From Brugia malayi (taxonomy: Eukaryota > Nematoda > Chromadorea > Rhabditida > Onchocercidae): a stretch of DNA of 64,000 nt. The stretch lies in assembly GCF_000002995.4 (NCBI RefSeq), contig NW_025062478.1, positions 10,784,001 through 10,848,000 on the forward strand. Direction: 5' to 3'. Each line of letters starts with the position of its first letter. Position 1 is the stretch's first letter. The notes under the pieces were generated by a model. That model had not been told where the DNA came from, did no database searches, and saw nothing but the letters and a program-made list of their open reading frames with translations. The translations under genes were made by a program, and so were the position numbers. Positions 42,379 through 55,538 of the stretch are shown here, piece after piece.

Positions 42379-43952
42379 TCAAGTTGTAAACAAAGAGACA
42401 AACATCAAATTAGTCACCGAAATGATATGCTATCGAAAGAGTTGTCTTGGTGAGTCACGTTTGTGTTTAGGCATGCAAGAAATCCCATAAGAGGGAATAT
42501 AACGTTTATTTCTTCTTTGTTTCAATTTCCGTTTGGGGAGCGGAATAAAAAAACCTAACTAAACGATTCATTGAACGTCAAATATATAATGTGACTCCCT
42601 TTTCTGTTCCCTACAATAGCTGATCCAGACTTTTTTTTAGTTCTTTTTTCTAACACATTTCTTTTATTACTTAAAAGTTACACAAAATTTAAGGAATTTA
42701 ATTTAAAATTAGCTCCCAAAAAATTGTCATTTAAGCATTCTAAAAATGCACTTTTCTTTCTTCCGCGACTTTCCCTTATCATCTGATTATTTAGTTCAGT
42801 ATCGATTTACCTCTTTGTGCCCTTGCATATAAGTTTTGTGACTGCTTGTTAAATTGTAACTTTTCCAAAATTAAAACCCTGTATCTTCTGACATTCTTCC
42901 TGAGATACTCTCGAATACAGTTACTTTCCAATTTGTAAGCTTTATGGTGAAAGCTGTCAGGTTTTTCCCGTGTGCCTTGTTATTTAATCCACTGCTTTTG
43001 TTTACATTTTTATGTAAAAATTCCCAGAGTTTAGTTTACCTAATTTGCATTTAATATATCGTAGGTTTGTATACAGTATCCCGGAGAGATACGGTAGATT
43101 ACTGTATTTCTTCATTAAAACGAGAGAGAAAAAGTCGAAGATAGTTGTTTACTGATTAGTTTGATGAGCATAATGTAATGTTGTAAAAGTCAATTATTTA
43201 CTATGCAGGACTAAAATATCGACAATTCGAGATTTCTTACCACTTATCTGTCGAGAAGAAAGTTGCAGATGAATTTACTCCCATTTTCTTTGTAACAAAC
43301 TTCATGAAAAATGTATTTTCTGATGAAATTATCTTTTTTTTTTTTTTCATGAAATCCAGCTAATTTTCAACTAATTGCCTTATCAGTTAAGCATCCACTG
43401 TTTTTTGCAGTTTGAAATTCTAATTTATAAATAACTCATATGTAGTGAGTAAACACGCATTCTCATCGTGCAACGTGATTTGTAAAAATGCTGATGTCTC
43501 TCTTCCAACAATAATAACATTTCACGTAACGTAGTCACGCACGCGATTGATATAATACTTGCATTAACATTTACAGGCAACACTGTCTGCATTTCTGTAA
43601 TTGCAAATACCTATTCATATTTTTGGAGGAAAAATGAAATCAAAACAGGAAGGTTTTGACAAGAGCGGCAATTAAAGAGAGATTCCAGCAATCGGGACGG
43701 GAAATGTTTTTTTCTAAAATTTGTAAATTTTCGAACAATCTCTTCGTGTCTCGTTCTGTCGGTCTTCCTTCTTGTCTATTTGATATTGAAGACGTACATA
43801 CCAGTGGACCCATTCAAGGTTATATCACCCTACCTGATAAACTTTACCCCTTCCCCTGGCTAAACCCCCATCACTTAACATTTAAAAGTTTTCTGTTACT
43901 GTCACTGTGTACATATACATATATGATGTATCGGAGTGTGTGTATATGCGCA

Positions 43953-44012
43953 GATGTGCATCTGCATGTACATCTGCATGCACATCTGCATGTACATTTG
44001 CATGTGCATGTC
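43953..44012. repeat. 12-mer tandem repeat (ATGTACATCTGC-like)
   Basis: About five imperfect copies of a 12-base unit alternating TGCATG, TACATC and CACATC. It encodes a His/Leu/Val alternation in the plus-strand open frame 43656-44051, which I do not accept as a gene. Confidence 0.7.
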
Positions 44013-46061
44013 CAACAACCGATGCTTGAAATATCATTTAAAGCCGGTTGACCTTAATAAATGTTGATACCAAACAATAAAAAATGTGAAAAGAAAAAAA
44101 AAAAACGCCGAAAATGGTACTCAATAAATCACATTCATAGAGGGTTTGAAGGGTAACGGATACCTTAGAAGGAAAAAAAAAATTGGAATTCCAAATTTAT
44201 CAAGTCATAAAATAACTGAAGAACCAATTTTCTGATTATTTGAACCCATTGAGAGTGATCTGCGAGGTTACAATAGCAAAATTTTGATTGATGATGAATA
44301 TCGGCGAATTAAAAAGCTGAATTAAATTGCATAATGCAGTGAAGAAATCATCAAAAAATGTGTCACAAGATGCTCTTTGAGCATGAAAACCACTTGTTAA
44401 TATGGTGTGATCAGGAAGGGATCATCTAATCACTGATAACACTTATATACATATCAAATTCGAAAATCATTTCCTGTACTACTATAAAGCACTGTTGCTG
44501 AATAATTGAATAAAATGAAATTTTTAAACATTGAAATAGATTTCAATGTTAAATTACTCTCATGAAATTCATCCAAAATGAATTCACAGACTTCAAAGAT
44601 ATATCTAAAAAGTAATCTAAAGCTGATATCATATCATATCGCATCCCTCACACTAATTTTTGAGATATTTTTTATAATGCTCATTGAAAATACAATGATT
44701 TTAATTCATTGGTAAGTTGAAAAGAGCGCAATTATAACGAAGTAAATCTTAAAAATATATTTTATCACTAGAAGAAGTCTTTTCAGTAATACTAGAATGT
44801 TTCTTGTGATTAGATCAACACTATCAGTTAGTAGAATGATAATGAACAAGAAATGAGCCGAAATGTCTCCCTTTACTTATCGATGTATATTGCGCTTGCT
44901 ACAAAGCGCAAAGTGAATTGCCGAAGCGCAAAGGGAATTGAACTACGTAGTGATAGAACATTTAAATATTTCAAAAGAATAGTGATAATGAAAAAGCATT
45001 GTCAGATTTGAATCAAATGAAAGAATGAGAAGTGGAACGATGAGTTTTTAGAAAACAGTAAACTATGAAACAAATTGCGAAGTTATTTCAAAGCTATTTC
45101 ATTATTTTAAAAGTAGTAAAATAGATAGTGAAACTTGAAGCGCAAATGATAAGAAAGAGAGATGAAAATATGGGTGACAAGTTTAATGAGTTTGAACAAC
45201 AATGTACGATTAAAAGAAGATAAGCATAAAAGTTGTGTGCAATCTAAGAAAATCAAACTGTCAAGGGAAAGTGTCATACGATGTCAACCGGTCGCAAAAA
45301 TGCCCATCACTTAATATGGGTAAAATTGAAGGACACAATGAAGAGGAAAACAGAAAGTCACTGTGACTGCAAGTTTTAGAAGAATAATATTTTCAAATTT
45401 AACAGATGAAAATTTCGGAAACTGTTATATATATTTAAATTAAATCTGTTAGGATAAGTAAGTATGAGTTTTTTTTACTGGACACTACAATGTTTCACAG
45501 TTATTGCCTTTTTGCTAGAATGATTTAATTAAATTTGATCATAAAGTGCAAAGAAAAAAAAAGTTAGTAGCATAAGGCTTTTAAATTTTGCAAAAAAAAA
45601 AAAGGAAAATTTGATTTAATAATTTTTAAAATACAATATTTTCAGTGGAAATAATTGTGAAAATGAGATTTAAATTTTTGATTTTTTGAAAATGGAATTT
45701 CTTTTTTTTTGATTTAATAAAAAGTAAAACAAAAAAATACGTTCAGTTTTTAATGTTTTATGTTTAGTTTTTAATTTTTAATAAAAAAAAAAGGAATAAA
45801 AGAAAAAAGAAAATGAGAAAGGACGTTAAATGATTGAAAAACTAGTTCCTAGTGATTCATTCATTGGTACCTTTCTGATTGGCATCAACTTACAGCACTG
45901 TGATACTTGAAGATGACACTACGGACAAATGTAGGTGACATCTGGACACACAATAAAATTAATGAAATTTGAAATTTAAGAAACGAAGGAACGAATAAGC
46001 AAAAGTTCTTTAGTAAATCGATGAATGTAACAATGAATGATTCGGCGCCATCACTTCATAA

Positions 46062-46248
46062 TGATAAAAGATATTCAAAACTTCTTGGAAATTAGGAGTA
46101 CACGGACTATTTGTCTTCCGGTTATGATTGCTAGGGCGGTTTGATAAAAGATATTCAAAACTTCTTGGAAATTAGGAGTACACGGACTATTTGTCTTCCG
46201 GTTATGATTGCTAGGGCGGTCTGATAAAAGATATTCAAAACTTCTTGA
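46062..46248. repeat. 80-bp tandem duplication, two full copies plus a partial third
   Basis: TGATAAAAGATATTCAAAAC starts at 46062, 46142 and 46222, giving a period of exactly 80 bp. The first two copies are virtually identical; the third stops after about 27 bases. Confidence 0.93.
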
Positions 46249-47699
46249 TGATCATTTGGTCGTGGTCCTCGTTCCCTCTTAATTTTAACATCTAAGACAC
46301 GAAAGGGTTACGCATGCTGCTTCGATGAATGTCACAGCAGTGTCATTAAAGATGCTGCACCAATAGTGTGACAAAATTATTCAGAAAGTAATAGTGTCCT
46401 TATCAGTAATAATCACTAATGCTTGCAAAAGCTTTCACTGAAACTTTAGCGCCAAAGTCTTCATTGAGCAAAAGCGCAATTTTGCTCCCTTCTTCAACAC
46501 TAAGCCTAGCATTCCTTGTCTTTATGTTACTAATCGGTCATTCTCGATCAGTAAACCGTCTTAAGACAAACTGTTCTAGGCTTATTTACTTAACTTATCT
46601 ATAACAAGTAACACACGACAGAATCAAATAGTTTTAATTAGTTTGCAATTAATTATCTCCAATAGGAACAGAGTCAAAAGGTGAAAAAAAAAAAAGCTGT
46701 CACAAGTTCATAGAGTAAGGACAAAGGACAGAAAGGACAAAAAATTCCGTCCAACATTTTTTTTTTTTTTTCGGATGTTTGAAAACTGAACCAGCGTAAC
46801 TGAATAGATAACGGAATTTTTAGGTATTTAGAACTATACAAAATGGATTTCAATGTTAAATTACTCTCATAAAATTTGTGTAACTCTCAGAGATTTTAAA
46901 TTTTTAGTTTAGAAATGTGAAGAAAAGTAATCTCAAATAGAAAACTATTTGAAATGAAGTGTCTTACATTGACACTAATGACAAGGTGACAACTTGTAAT
47001 TTAGTAATGAATAGATTAATCAAATTAATTGACAGATGAAAATAAAATAATTGCACGAAGGTAAAAAATTCCTATAGGATGAGTAAGTAACTCTTGTGAA
47101 AAATCAAGTTTATTTAATCATAAATTTATTTATTCCGTACTGAACGATTAACCAATTGTAGGTGACATATGACATAAAGTCTTCCACTTTTTGTCCTCTT
47201 TCCAAAAATAGTATTTACGAGTGATAACGAACGTAAAATCCGACAAAAATAGAAACTTTTCACATCATATTAACATGAAATAATGTTAAATTGAAAAGAT
47301 TTAACAATTCAAAGCATCCGGAAAACGACCCTTCTTGAATTATCAAAATTGATTTTTAGAAGAGTTAATCGTCATAAACTGGTTTCTTAACCAATTTTTG
47401 TATGGAAAAGAAAAAGTGAAAAAGAAGTTCAGAAACATTTACTGTGAGAAAATGCTTAGCAACAATATCAATATTAGAATTTATTCACTAATTATCAGAC
47501 GATGGCTGATAACTGATAACAGCTGATACTAATACATACTATACTGCAAGAACTTAGATTCAAAGATAGGATGGAATATGGGCTGAGAAGTAAATATCCT
47601 AGTAAATGTAGAACTTTTTTTTTTGAAAACATTTGAAATGTATTTGCTAAATGATAAAATACTGCAAATTTTAGTGAAACAAAGAAACATTTGATTTCA

Positions 47700-47740
47700 G
47701 AGAGAGAGAGAGAGAGAGAGGGAGGGAGAGAGAGGGAGAC
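47700..47740. repeat. (GA)n microsatellite
   Basis: Pure AG dinucleotides passing into GGGAG variants. Confidence 0.85.
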
Positions 47741-47895
47741 TGCCATGGGAGAAGTAGAAGGATTTAACTGATGATTTAAACTTTTCAAATGTCAAAGAAT
47801 TTATGGAATGTAAAATAAAAAAAAAAAATAGCCCCTTCCACATCTACTTATCTATCCATCCATCCATCCATTCAGTCCGTTTTTGTCTTTTACAG

Positions 47896-48061
47896 CTATC
47901 ATCACACAATCACCGCCAGCAGCGCACTTACCGCCAGTAGTGCACACCGCCACAGCACAGCACTACCAACACCGCCACCACATCATCATCAACACTCACT
48001 GTCAGCAACGAGTGATGATAGAAGCTTCAAGAGAGAGAAAGATCAAAAAAGGATTGTTTGT
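47896..48061 (+). other. Exon-like segment, Ser/Ala/His-rich
   Basis: A good 3' splice site (GTCTTTTACAG, ending 47895) opens a 55-codon frame with low-complexity coding character, including HRHSTALPTPPPHHHQ and SLSATSDDRSFKREKDQK, closed by TAG at 48062. Base composition is clearly less AT-rich than the flanks. It could be an internal or terminal exon of an unseen plus-strand gene. No partner exon is proven. Confidence 0.3.
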
Positions 48062-48342
48062 TAGTGATCTTTCTGATAATTATCATAATTATCAGCTAAT
48101 TATCATCTAAAAGTTTCTAAAACTTTCGATACCCAATAAAGTATCTCTGAGTATGCTGAAAAATTGACAATAACTCTTAGGAATTGAATAAAAAAGAATG
48201 GCTAAAATCGTTAAAGACAATTCCTTAATTCTACTTTATTTTTTTTGTGTCTGAGCGACAAAGCCAACAATTTTGACTCAAAGGCTCCGACAAATGACAA
48301 AATAAGATTAGCAATGTTTGCTATACTCTATTTTGCCATTCT

Positions 48343-48371
48343 CCCTCTCCCTCTCTCTCTCTCTCTCTCTG
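48343..48371. repeat. (CT)n microsatellite
   Basis: Run of CT dinucleotides. Confidence 0.85.
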
Positions 48372-48708
48372 TCACTTTACATTTCATTTTATTCTTTTCG
48401 GAAGTTACTTCATCTATCTTTTTTCAAACTGAGTTAGCATAGGCCTTTAATTGAAATCAAAATAAGTCGGGCTGCATTCATTTCGAGAAAAATGGACAAG
48501 AGAAATTGTCATGATTAAGTATTTGAAAATTTAAAATGCACAAATTGAATTCTTGTCAAGATATGTGGTAACTATGCAGAATGACTACTAATCATGTCAG
48601 TGATGAAAATTCAAATTTCCATTTTAAAATTTCTATTTGCATAGCCAAATAAGCGATATACGAAATGAGATCGATAAGGATATTGGGCTATTTTTAAGGC
48701 TTGCACAG

Positions 48709-48784
48709 TTATTGATGGTATCGTAGGGGCAATGACTTCCCAATACCAGACAGCCTTACCCGATGATGAGATTATAATAAATGG
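48709..48784 (+). other. Exon-like segment
   Basis: Flanked by an acceptor (GGCTTGCACAG, ending 48708) and a donor (GG/GTAAAT, 48785). The enclosed frame reads IDGIVGAMTSQYQTALPDDE followed by IIING, which looks like real protein. It would enter in phase 1 and leave in phase 2. No family is recognised. Confidence 0.3.
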
Positions 48785-49597
48785 GTAAATGAATGATGGG
48801 CAACTGTTCTGATGGTGACTGTGACGACAACGCCACACTGTTCTTCTTCTTCCTCTTCCTCTTCCACACAAATCACACAATGAAAAAGCTATTTGTTAGA
48901 ATTTCAAATTACTTTCATCAAATCTACGTGTACTGAAATTGTTTTCGAATGATTCTCACGTAGCGTAAAATTCATAAATGGCTTAATTATTTACAGTGAA
49001 ATTATCTTTTTTTTTTGTGTGTATTCACTGATAGATGAGTGTATTCAACAAAAGTATTATCACCAAAGAAAACAAAAAGAGACAATAAAGCATAGCCGCC
49101 AGATTAGCAAAATAAGGTTAATTGATATTAGTAATGATAAAATGATAAGCGATATTTTGTTTGGATTTGCGATGATAAATTTCACAAATATTTGATATAT
49201 AATAAATTAACATTTATAGCTTAGACAAGCTGCACATATTGAATGAAATGGCGGCTTCTTTTGTGACAGAGTAGAGGTGGACAGATTGAGAAATGGGCGC
49301 TAAAGGACAGAACAAAGCAATGACAATTTGAATTCAATCAAACTCATAACAATACTAAACAAAGAAGCAGTTTACTCTCATTGATGAATGCAAACTGAGC
49401 ATTATATGGAAATTTGTGAAAAAGATTCAAATTTTCATCGGAAGAAAATATGGGTAAAGGTAGGGAGATGAAGAAGGATGGAATTGAAATTTCCTTTTAA
49501 AGAAATTTCGATTTCATCGCGCTCTTCTCGTCTATTTCAATAAAGTAAAATAAATGTATGACGCTTTTTGAAATTTGCTTTTAGCTATCAAAGCCTG

Positions 49598-49599
49598 TT

Positions 49600-49637
<38 letters not shown>

Positions 49638-49662
49638 AGGAGAGGGAAAGAGAGAGAATGGA
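49598..49662. repeat. (GA)n microsatellite
   Basis: GA dinucleotides with GGAAGG interruptions. Confidence 0.85.
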
Positions 49663-49886
49663 AGAGATAGAATTAACGACAGAATGGAAAAAGCAAATCA
49701 TTTTTCTTTTTTTTTTTTTTTTTTTTTTTTTGGAATTAACAGCTTAGAAATGGCTTTTGTTGGCAAAGTATTCGCTCCATGCAGTCTCACAGTAATTAAT
49801 CACTAGGCTAATAGGACTAGGCTCAACTGGATGGGACAAGATGATACTGAAATAAATAATCATTGAGTAGATTGGATGAATGAATG

Positions 49887-49919
49887 ATCCGATCCGATCC
49901 AATCCAATCCGATCGGATC
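49887..49919. repeat. GATCC-type pentamer repeat
   Basis: Short imperfect tandem of GATCC and AATCC pentamers. Confidence 0.7.
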
Positions 49920-51504
49920 CATCTGTTACTTTCATCTCATCATCTGTTCTACTCTCTATCCAACAATGATCATATATTTTAAACTATCCATACACACAAA
50001 TACATATATATATATATATATAGATATAGATTCTTTTACGAGACTCGAGAAACTCGAGAATTATTCATGCAATGAATTTGAGTACTTGAAATAAATTTCA
50101 AGTTTTAATATTTTCCTAAGAAATTTTAGACATAAATTTCTATTATAAGCGAAAAAAGGTGAAAAATAGAGGTATCATTTTTTCAAAATTCAATGAGAAT
50201 ATTTGAAGGAAATGTTTGTTGGAAAAGAAACAAAAACCGATAAATCGTATTTCATGCAAGTCAACAATACCTGTATCAGAAATAGGTACCTTAAAGAAAA
50301 TTTTTGGAAATAAAATTAACATAGAAACCTTTCTCCAAAATTAACAAAGATGCTTTTTGTAGACAATTTAGTTGTAGCAGATGGTTCAGGTAAACAATAA
50401 GATATGAAAGCATAAAAGTAAATAGAGATAAACAAACAAAAGAGGTAAACACAAACACTTCTTCTTCGTTATGAGAATTAATCATTCAATCGATTCACTG
50501 ATTCAATTTGTTATCATTCGAAGGCTTTCGAATGATAATACCTTATCATCGTTACTGCTCGGAAATTTAGTGTATAATATTTTTTCCAATTAAAACTTTA
50601 AAAGAAACAAATTACATTCGATCCTCTACAATTAACAATTAAAACTTAAAAATGACGCTAAAATTGACTTAAAATTTTAGACGTAACTTTTAAATGGATA
50701 ATTTAGTTGCATATTCCAATAACTATAAGAGATAGAAATAATTGCATCGCTTTCAAGTCTCTCTCATTTCAAATTTATGTCATTTAAACAGGTTTTTTTT
50801 TTTTCTAATTGATGGACAAAAAATAAAAGAATTATATCATTGGACTGTTAAATAATATTACCATCTAATCCATTATCATTTTTTTCTTTTTGTTCAATAT
50901 GATTGGATACAATCTGTTCAATTCATTCCTGTAATCTTTGCTTCATCTTTCTTTTTCTTCCACTTATAGTTTAGCATTTCCATCAATTAATTAAATCTGA
51001 ATGCAAAATGATAAAACAATTTTTACAATTTTAATTTTATTAAAATGTAACACTTTCATGCATTTCTATTTTTCAAATTAATCATAAAATTACATTGATG
51101 TAATTTTTGCTTTCGTTTTTTTTTTTTTTTTTTTTTTTTGTTCAAAAATTTTGGATGAAAAATTTATTTTTAATTTTGAGTTCGAAAATCAAATTTAGAT
51201 TTAAATTTTAATACATGTAATATGAGTTGAATGATAGGAGATTTAATCAGATGAGAAATTTTAGTTATAAATTTTCCAATGAAAAAACGATAGAATTGTT
51301 TGATGAAAATCTGAATTGGTTATTTATTTAAATTTCTCGAGAAAGAGGGATAGAATTTTCGGGAATATCTTATCAGAATGTAAGTGACAGATCAGTATTA
51401 CTTATCACCAACGATCAGTAACAATTCACTGCTGTACATTTCCGCTCAGTGATAAATTAGACATTTCATTTCACTTTTTTACGATTAAGCACTATTAGCT
51501 GAAA

Positions 51505-51719
<215 letters not shown>

Positions 51720-52586
51720 TCGACAGACAGATACACATCTGTTGTTCACATCTCTTATCAGATCGATTATTGATGCTTGTTTTTGTTCGAGATCAGTTGT
51801 CACCAACTCGTCAATCTTTTGCATTTTCCGAAACTGTCACTATGTGGCTTTTCCCTTTTCATTTCAATCCTTTCATTATGTAATTATACACTTTTTTTTT
51901 TCTCCTTTCTGAAATGATTTAATTACACATTTGCGAGATAAATAAGATAAATTAATAAAGGAAGTTCAATAGTTGGTGCAATTAGCTATTTGCTTTTGCT
52001 CATTTACATGAATACATGAAAATAAATTAGTAGTGGTGACAATTGCTAGTGACACTTATGACATTCATCTCAACAATTCACAACAGAAAAAATAGTAGCT
52101 TACAATAGAAACATTGCATTATTTATACTATCAAAATAATCAAAAAGTATTTAAAATGTAACGAAAAATTGAATGAATCAAATGTATAATGAATTTCAAA
52201 TTTATTTAAACTCATTTTTTATAGCTTTTGATTTATCATAATTTTCCTGGAAGACTAACATTTGCCCGGAATTTCACTTCATTTTACATCCGTTTTGCAG
52301 TATGGTAGAACATGTCTACCGGATGTTTTAGATTACACGGTACACTGTCATATATCGATAAGTTAGCCAAAAGTAAATTAAGCTTTATTGGTTACGAGTT
52401 CGTCTATTATATATACTTTAGACCAGTTTGTTGATTATTTTTCTTGCTAAGCTAAAATTATAAGTAAATTTGTTTAAATAAAATTCAACAAATTATGCAT
52501 TGCTTTGTTGTGAGATGACAAAAAAAAAAAACAGAAACATTTCTAAGTAAATTAGAATTTTGCTAAATTAAAATATTTTACAAACA

Positions 52587-54353
52587 TTAAACACGATGAC
52601 TTCTACGTAAGTTACGTCTCGATCTTCCCATTGCTGTTATTGTTGTGTTTGTCGATGAATGATGAGAGAATGAAATGAAATACCAATGTAAACAACATGC
52701 TATTATTAATAAGACAAATTCAATCAAAAAAAAAATTCCAAAAAATAATCTTTTTTCTTCTTCTCTTATCCAACCTGAAAAAAAAAAAAGCATTAAATAA
52801 TGCTTAAAATTAAAATTTAAAAAATAAAAATTTTAAATTTTAAAATTTTGCTTAAAATTTAAGTATTTTGTTTAAAATTTAAAATTTTGTTTAAAAAAGT
52901 TTAAAATTAAAAGAATAAAAGAAAAAAGGAAATTATAATTTCTCAATGATTTATATTTCTTTCATTTAAACATTGAAACAAATTTTGTATTGGTAAAACA
53001 TATTTTAGAGGAAAAATTTAATATTTCAATTATTTGAAATTTTATAAGTAAAATTTTCACCTATCATTGTGTTTATTTTAAATTTTATTAATATTATTTT
53101 AATGCTAAAATAAATTTTTCTCTTTTGTTTATGAATAAATATTACTACTTTTCATTAGAATATTTCCAGTTTGGAAGTCTTAACTATATCCCACAGAAAT
53201 CGGAAACATAAATCGGATCATCAAAAACGTAATCAAGCTAGAGTTTAAATAAAACTTGAATCAATTCATTAAATTAAATATTAAATTTAAAATGAGGCAA
53301 AATTATTAAATATCAAGAAAATTCAACCGAATAGTCCCGGTTTCTTGCGTGCATCCATAATTTTCGGAGTGTTTTCATCATTTCGCAACGGATAAATAAT
53401 GAAAAACATTGTAATTGTGATTAATTTCAGAACGAAACCGGAAAACTGAAGAAAATAAATCGGATAATATTAAATTTATCGTTTCATTTAATGAAAATAT
53501 TTTTGTAATTGATTTCATCAAAAAACTTTTTCACTTATTGTAATGTAATTTCTCTTTACAATTGTTTTCTTTTTTTTTTTTTTTCATAGCAAATTTTAAT
53601 TATGCAGAAAAAATCTTACGAATTTATTCCACAATGAAGTTATTTTGATAAAATTCATTTTGTTTGTTAGAAATTTTTTAATTTTCTGATTTTAATATAT
53701 CAAAGTGTCAAAGGTTATTTTTTTGTTTTCATCAAATTCTTTTATTCCATTTCTTTTATTACACTTACTATTTCATATGTAAATTTAATTAATTTTGCTT
53801 ACTGAATATTATTTTCCTTTATTCATTGTTAAATTATTTCTTATTTATTCGAACAAACTTTTTTTTTTTTTTTTTTTGAAATTTTAAAAAAATAAAAAAT
53901 TTAAAATTTCAGATTTATAATATTTGCATTTTATGTAAATTAATTGAAATATTAAAAAGTCATTTTGATTGAATAGAATTTCTAAAAAAGAAAACAAACG
54001 AAATACAAAATATTATTCAAAAATATTAAAATATTACTTTTTGATTTGAATAGAAATTCAAAATATAAAATATTATTTAGAAATTCAAAATAAGATTTTT
54101 CTTCCTTCAAAATTTGATATAGCTATTATCATTATCAGTTGTTTTGCATTGTTATAATTATAAATGTTTAAAATGAAACCGTGATAAAAATGATTGGCCA
54201 CAAATCTCGTCGCCGATTATCACTTAAAACAGCGATCGTATAAATAAGTACAATAATAGGGAATGCAATTGCTGTTAATGATAACGGATAATTTAAGATA
54301 ATGATAAACAATGAGGTTAAAACATATAAAAATAAACCGCTGATTACAAGTCT
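52587..54353 (-). CDS. C-terminal part of a multi-span membrane protein (5' exons not found)
   Basis: Three exons on the minus strand join in frame: 54353-54180 (enters and leaves phase 0), 53445-53328 (leaves phase 1) and 52774-52587 with the stop; 159 residues. Each has a clear TTTTCAG-like acceptor. Hydrophobic segments: LVISGLFLYVLTSLFIIIL, LTAIAFPIIVLIYTIAVL, LWPIIFIT through LITITMFFIIYPL, and IFFLIEFVLLIIACCLHWY. A Ser/Thr/His-rich tail ends in the basic GRSRRNLRRSHRV. The layout (short loops, NRRRDLWP between spans) resembles nematode LAPTM/tetraspan-like families, but I cannot name the family. The initiating exon(s) must lie above 54353 on this strand; none was convincing. Confidence 0.7.
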
Positions 54354-55142
54354 CTGAAAATTTGATAAAATGATAAATGGATGAGAATTAAATGTAGCAT
54401 AGAAGTGAAAAGTAAAATAAACAAACAAAAGTAGAAAAAAATGAATGAATTAAATAAGCAATATACTAAAATTTTAAATAAATTCAAAAAAAAAAAAATA
54501 ATTGAAATTAAAATTTTATGCATTTATTATAAAATTAATTGTAATAGACAAAAATTGTAATAAAGTCATTTATTTAATTATCAAATAATAAATTAATTAA
54601 AAAGAGAAAAATAAATGGATGAGTAAATAATTATTTTAATTATTGTCAATTTATATTTCTAATCAAAATAAAGAAAAGAGAAAATTTTTTTTAGTTATTT
54701 TTTTTTTTTTTTTAAAGTGTTAAAATCAAACCGTTTTATCACATTTCTTTCTGAAATCGTTGTGACTATCATCAAATTCCAATTTCACTTCACGTTCTAA
54801 TAATAATGGATTACTGATGAATAGCATTTAATTTTGAGTTTTCTGAAAATTAAAAATTTGCAAAAAATGAAAAAAGTATGAAAAAAAAAAAAAAAAAAGA
54901 AAGATTTTACTTTATTTTAACTCTAATATTTCTAGTTTAAGTATTGTCATACTCGAATGTTTGTTAAAATATCATCAATTAAGCAAAATGATATCATAAT
55001 CAATGATAATATATTCTTATCAAGCTAACTAATTAACAATTTAATTAATCTATTTCATTTCTGAAATAACTATACCACTATCTGGTGCTAAAAGTATTAC
55101 TAATCTTAGCTGAACCAATGCTAGCAGATATTGTCAACTTCC

Positions 55143-55538
55143 ATTTCTAAACTTATTTAATTGTAATTTAAATTTAAAAATTAGATTTTTTGGAGAGAAA
55201 AAATGAAAGCAAAAGCAAAAGCAAAAGTTATTTTAGCATCCAAATTTTGTATTAAATTTAAAAAGATTGCTAGCAAATAAACGATCCTTCTTAGTTCAAC
55301 TTAAAAATGAAATTTTAAATTACTGATAGTGCATTTTCTCATTTCTAAACTTATTTAATTGTAATTTAAATTTAAAAATTAGATTTTTTGGAGAGAAAAA
55401 ATGAAAGCAAAAGCAAAAGCAAAAGTTATTTTAGCATCCAAATTTTGTATTAAATTTAAAAAGATTGCTAGCAAATAAACGATCCTTCTTAGTTCAACTT
55501 AAAAATGAAATTTTAAATTACTGATAATGCATTTTCTC
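55143..55538. repeat. 198-bp near-perfect tandem duplication
   Basis: ATTTCTAAACTTATTTAATT begins at 55143 and again at 55341. The two 198-bp copies, each with a (AAAGCA)-rich segment, differ at very few positions (for example G/A near the end). Confidence 0.92.

Noticed and set aside
43656..44051. 131-aa plus-strand open frame with His/Leu repeats
   Set aside because: Its C-terminal third is the 12-mer microsatellite; the rest has no family resemblance or splice partners, and the opposite strand is open over part of it as well.
47495..47788. 97-aa minus-strand open frame
   Set aside because: It contains a GA/CT microsatellite translated as Ser/Leu/Pro repeats, with no other evidence.
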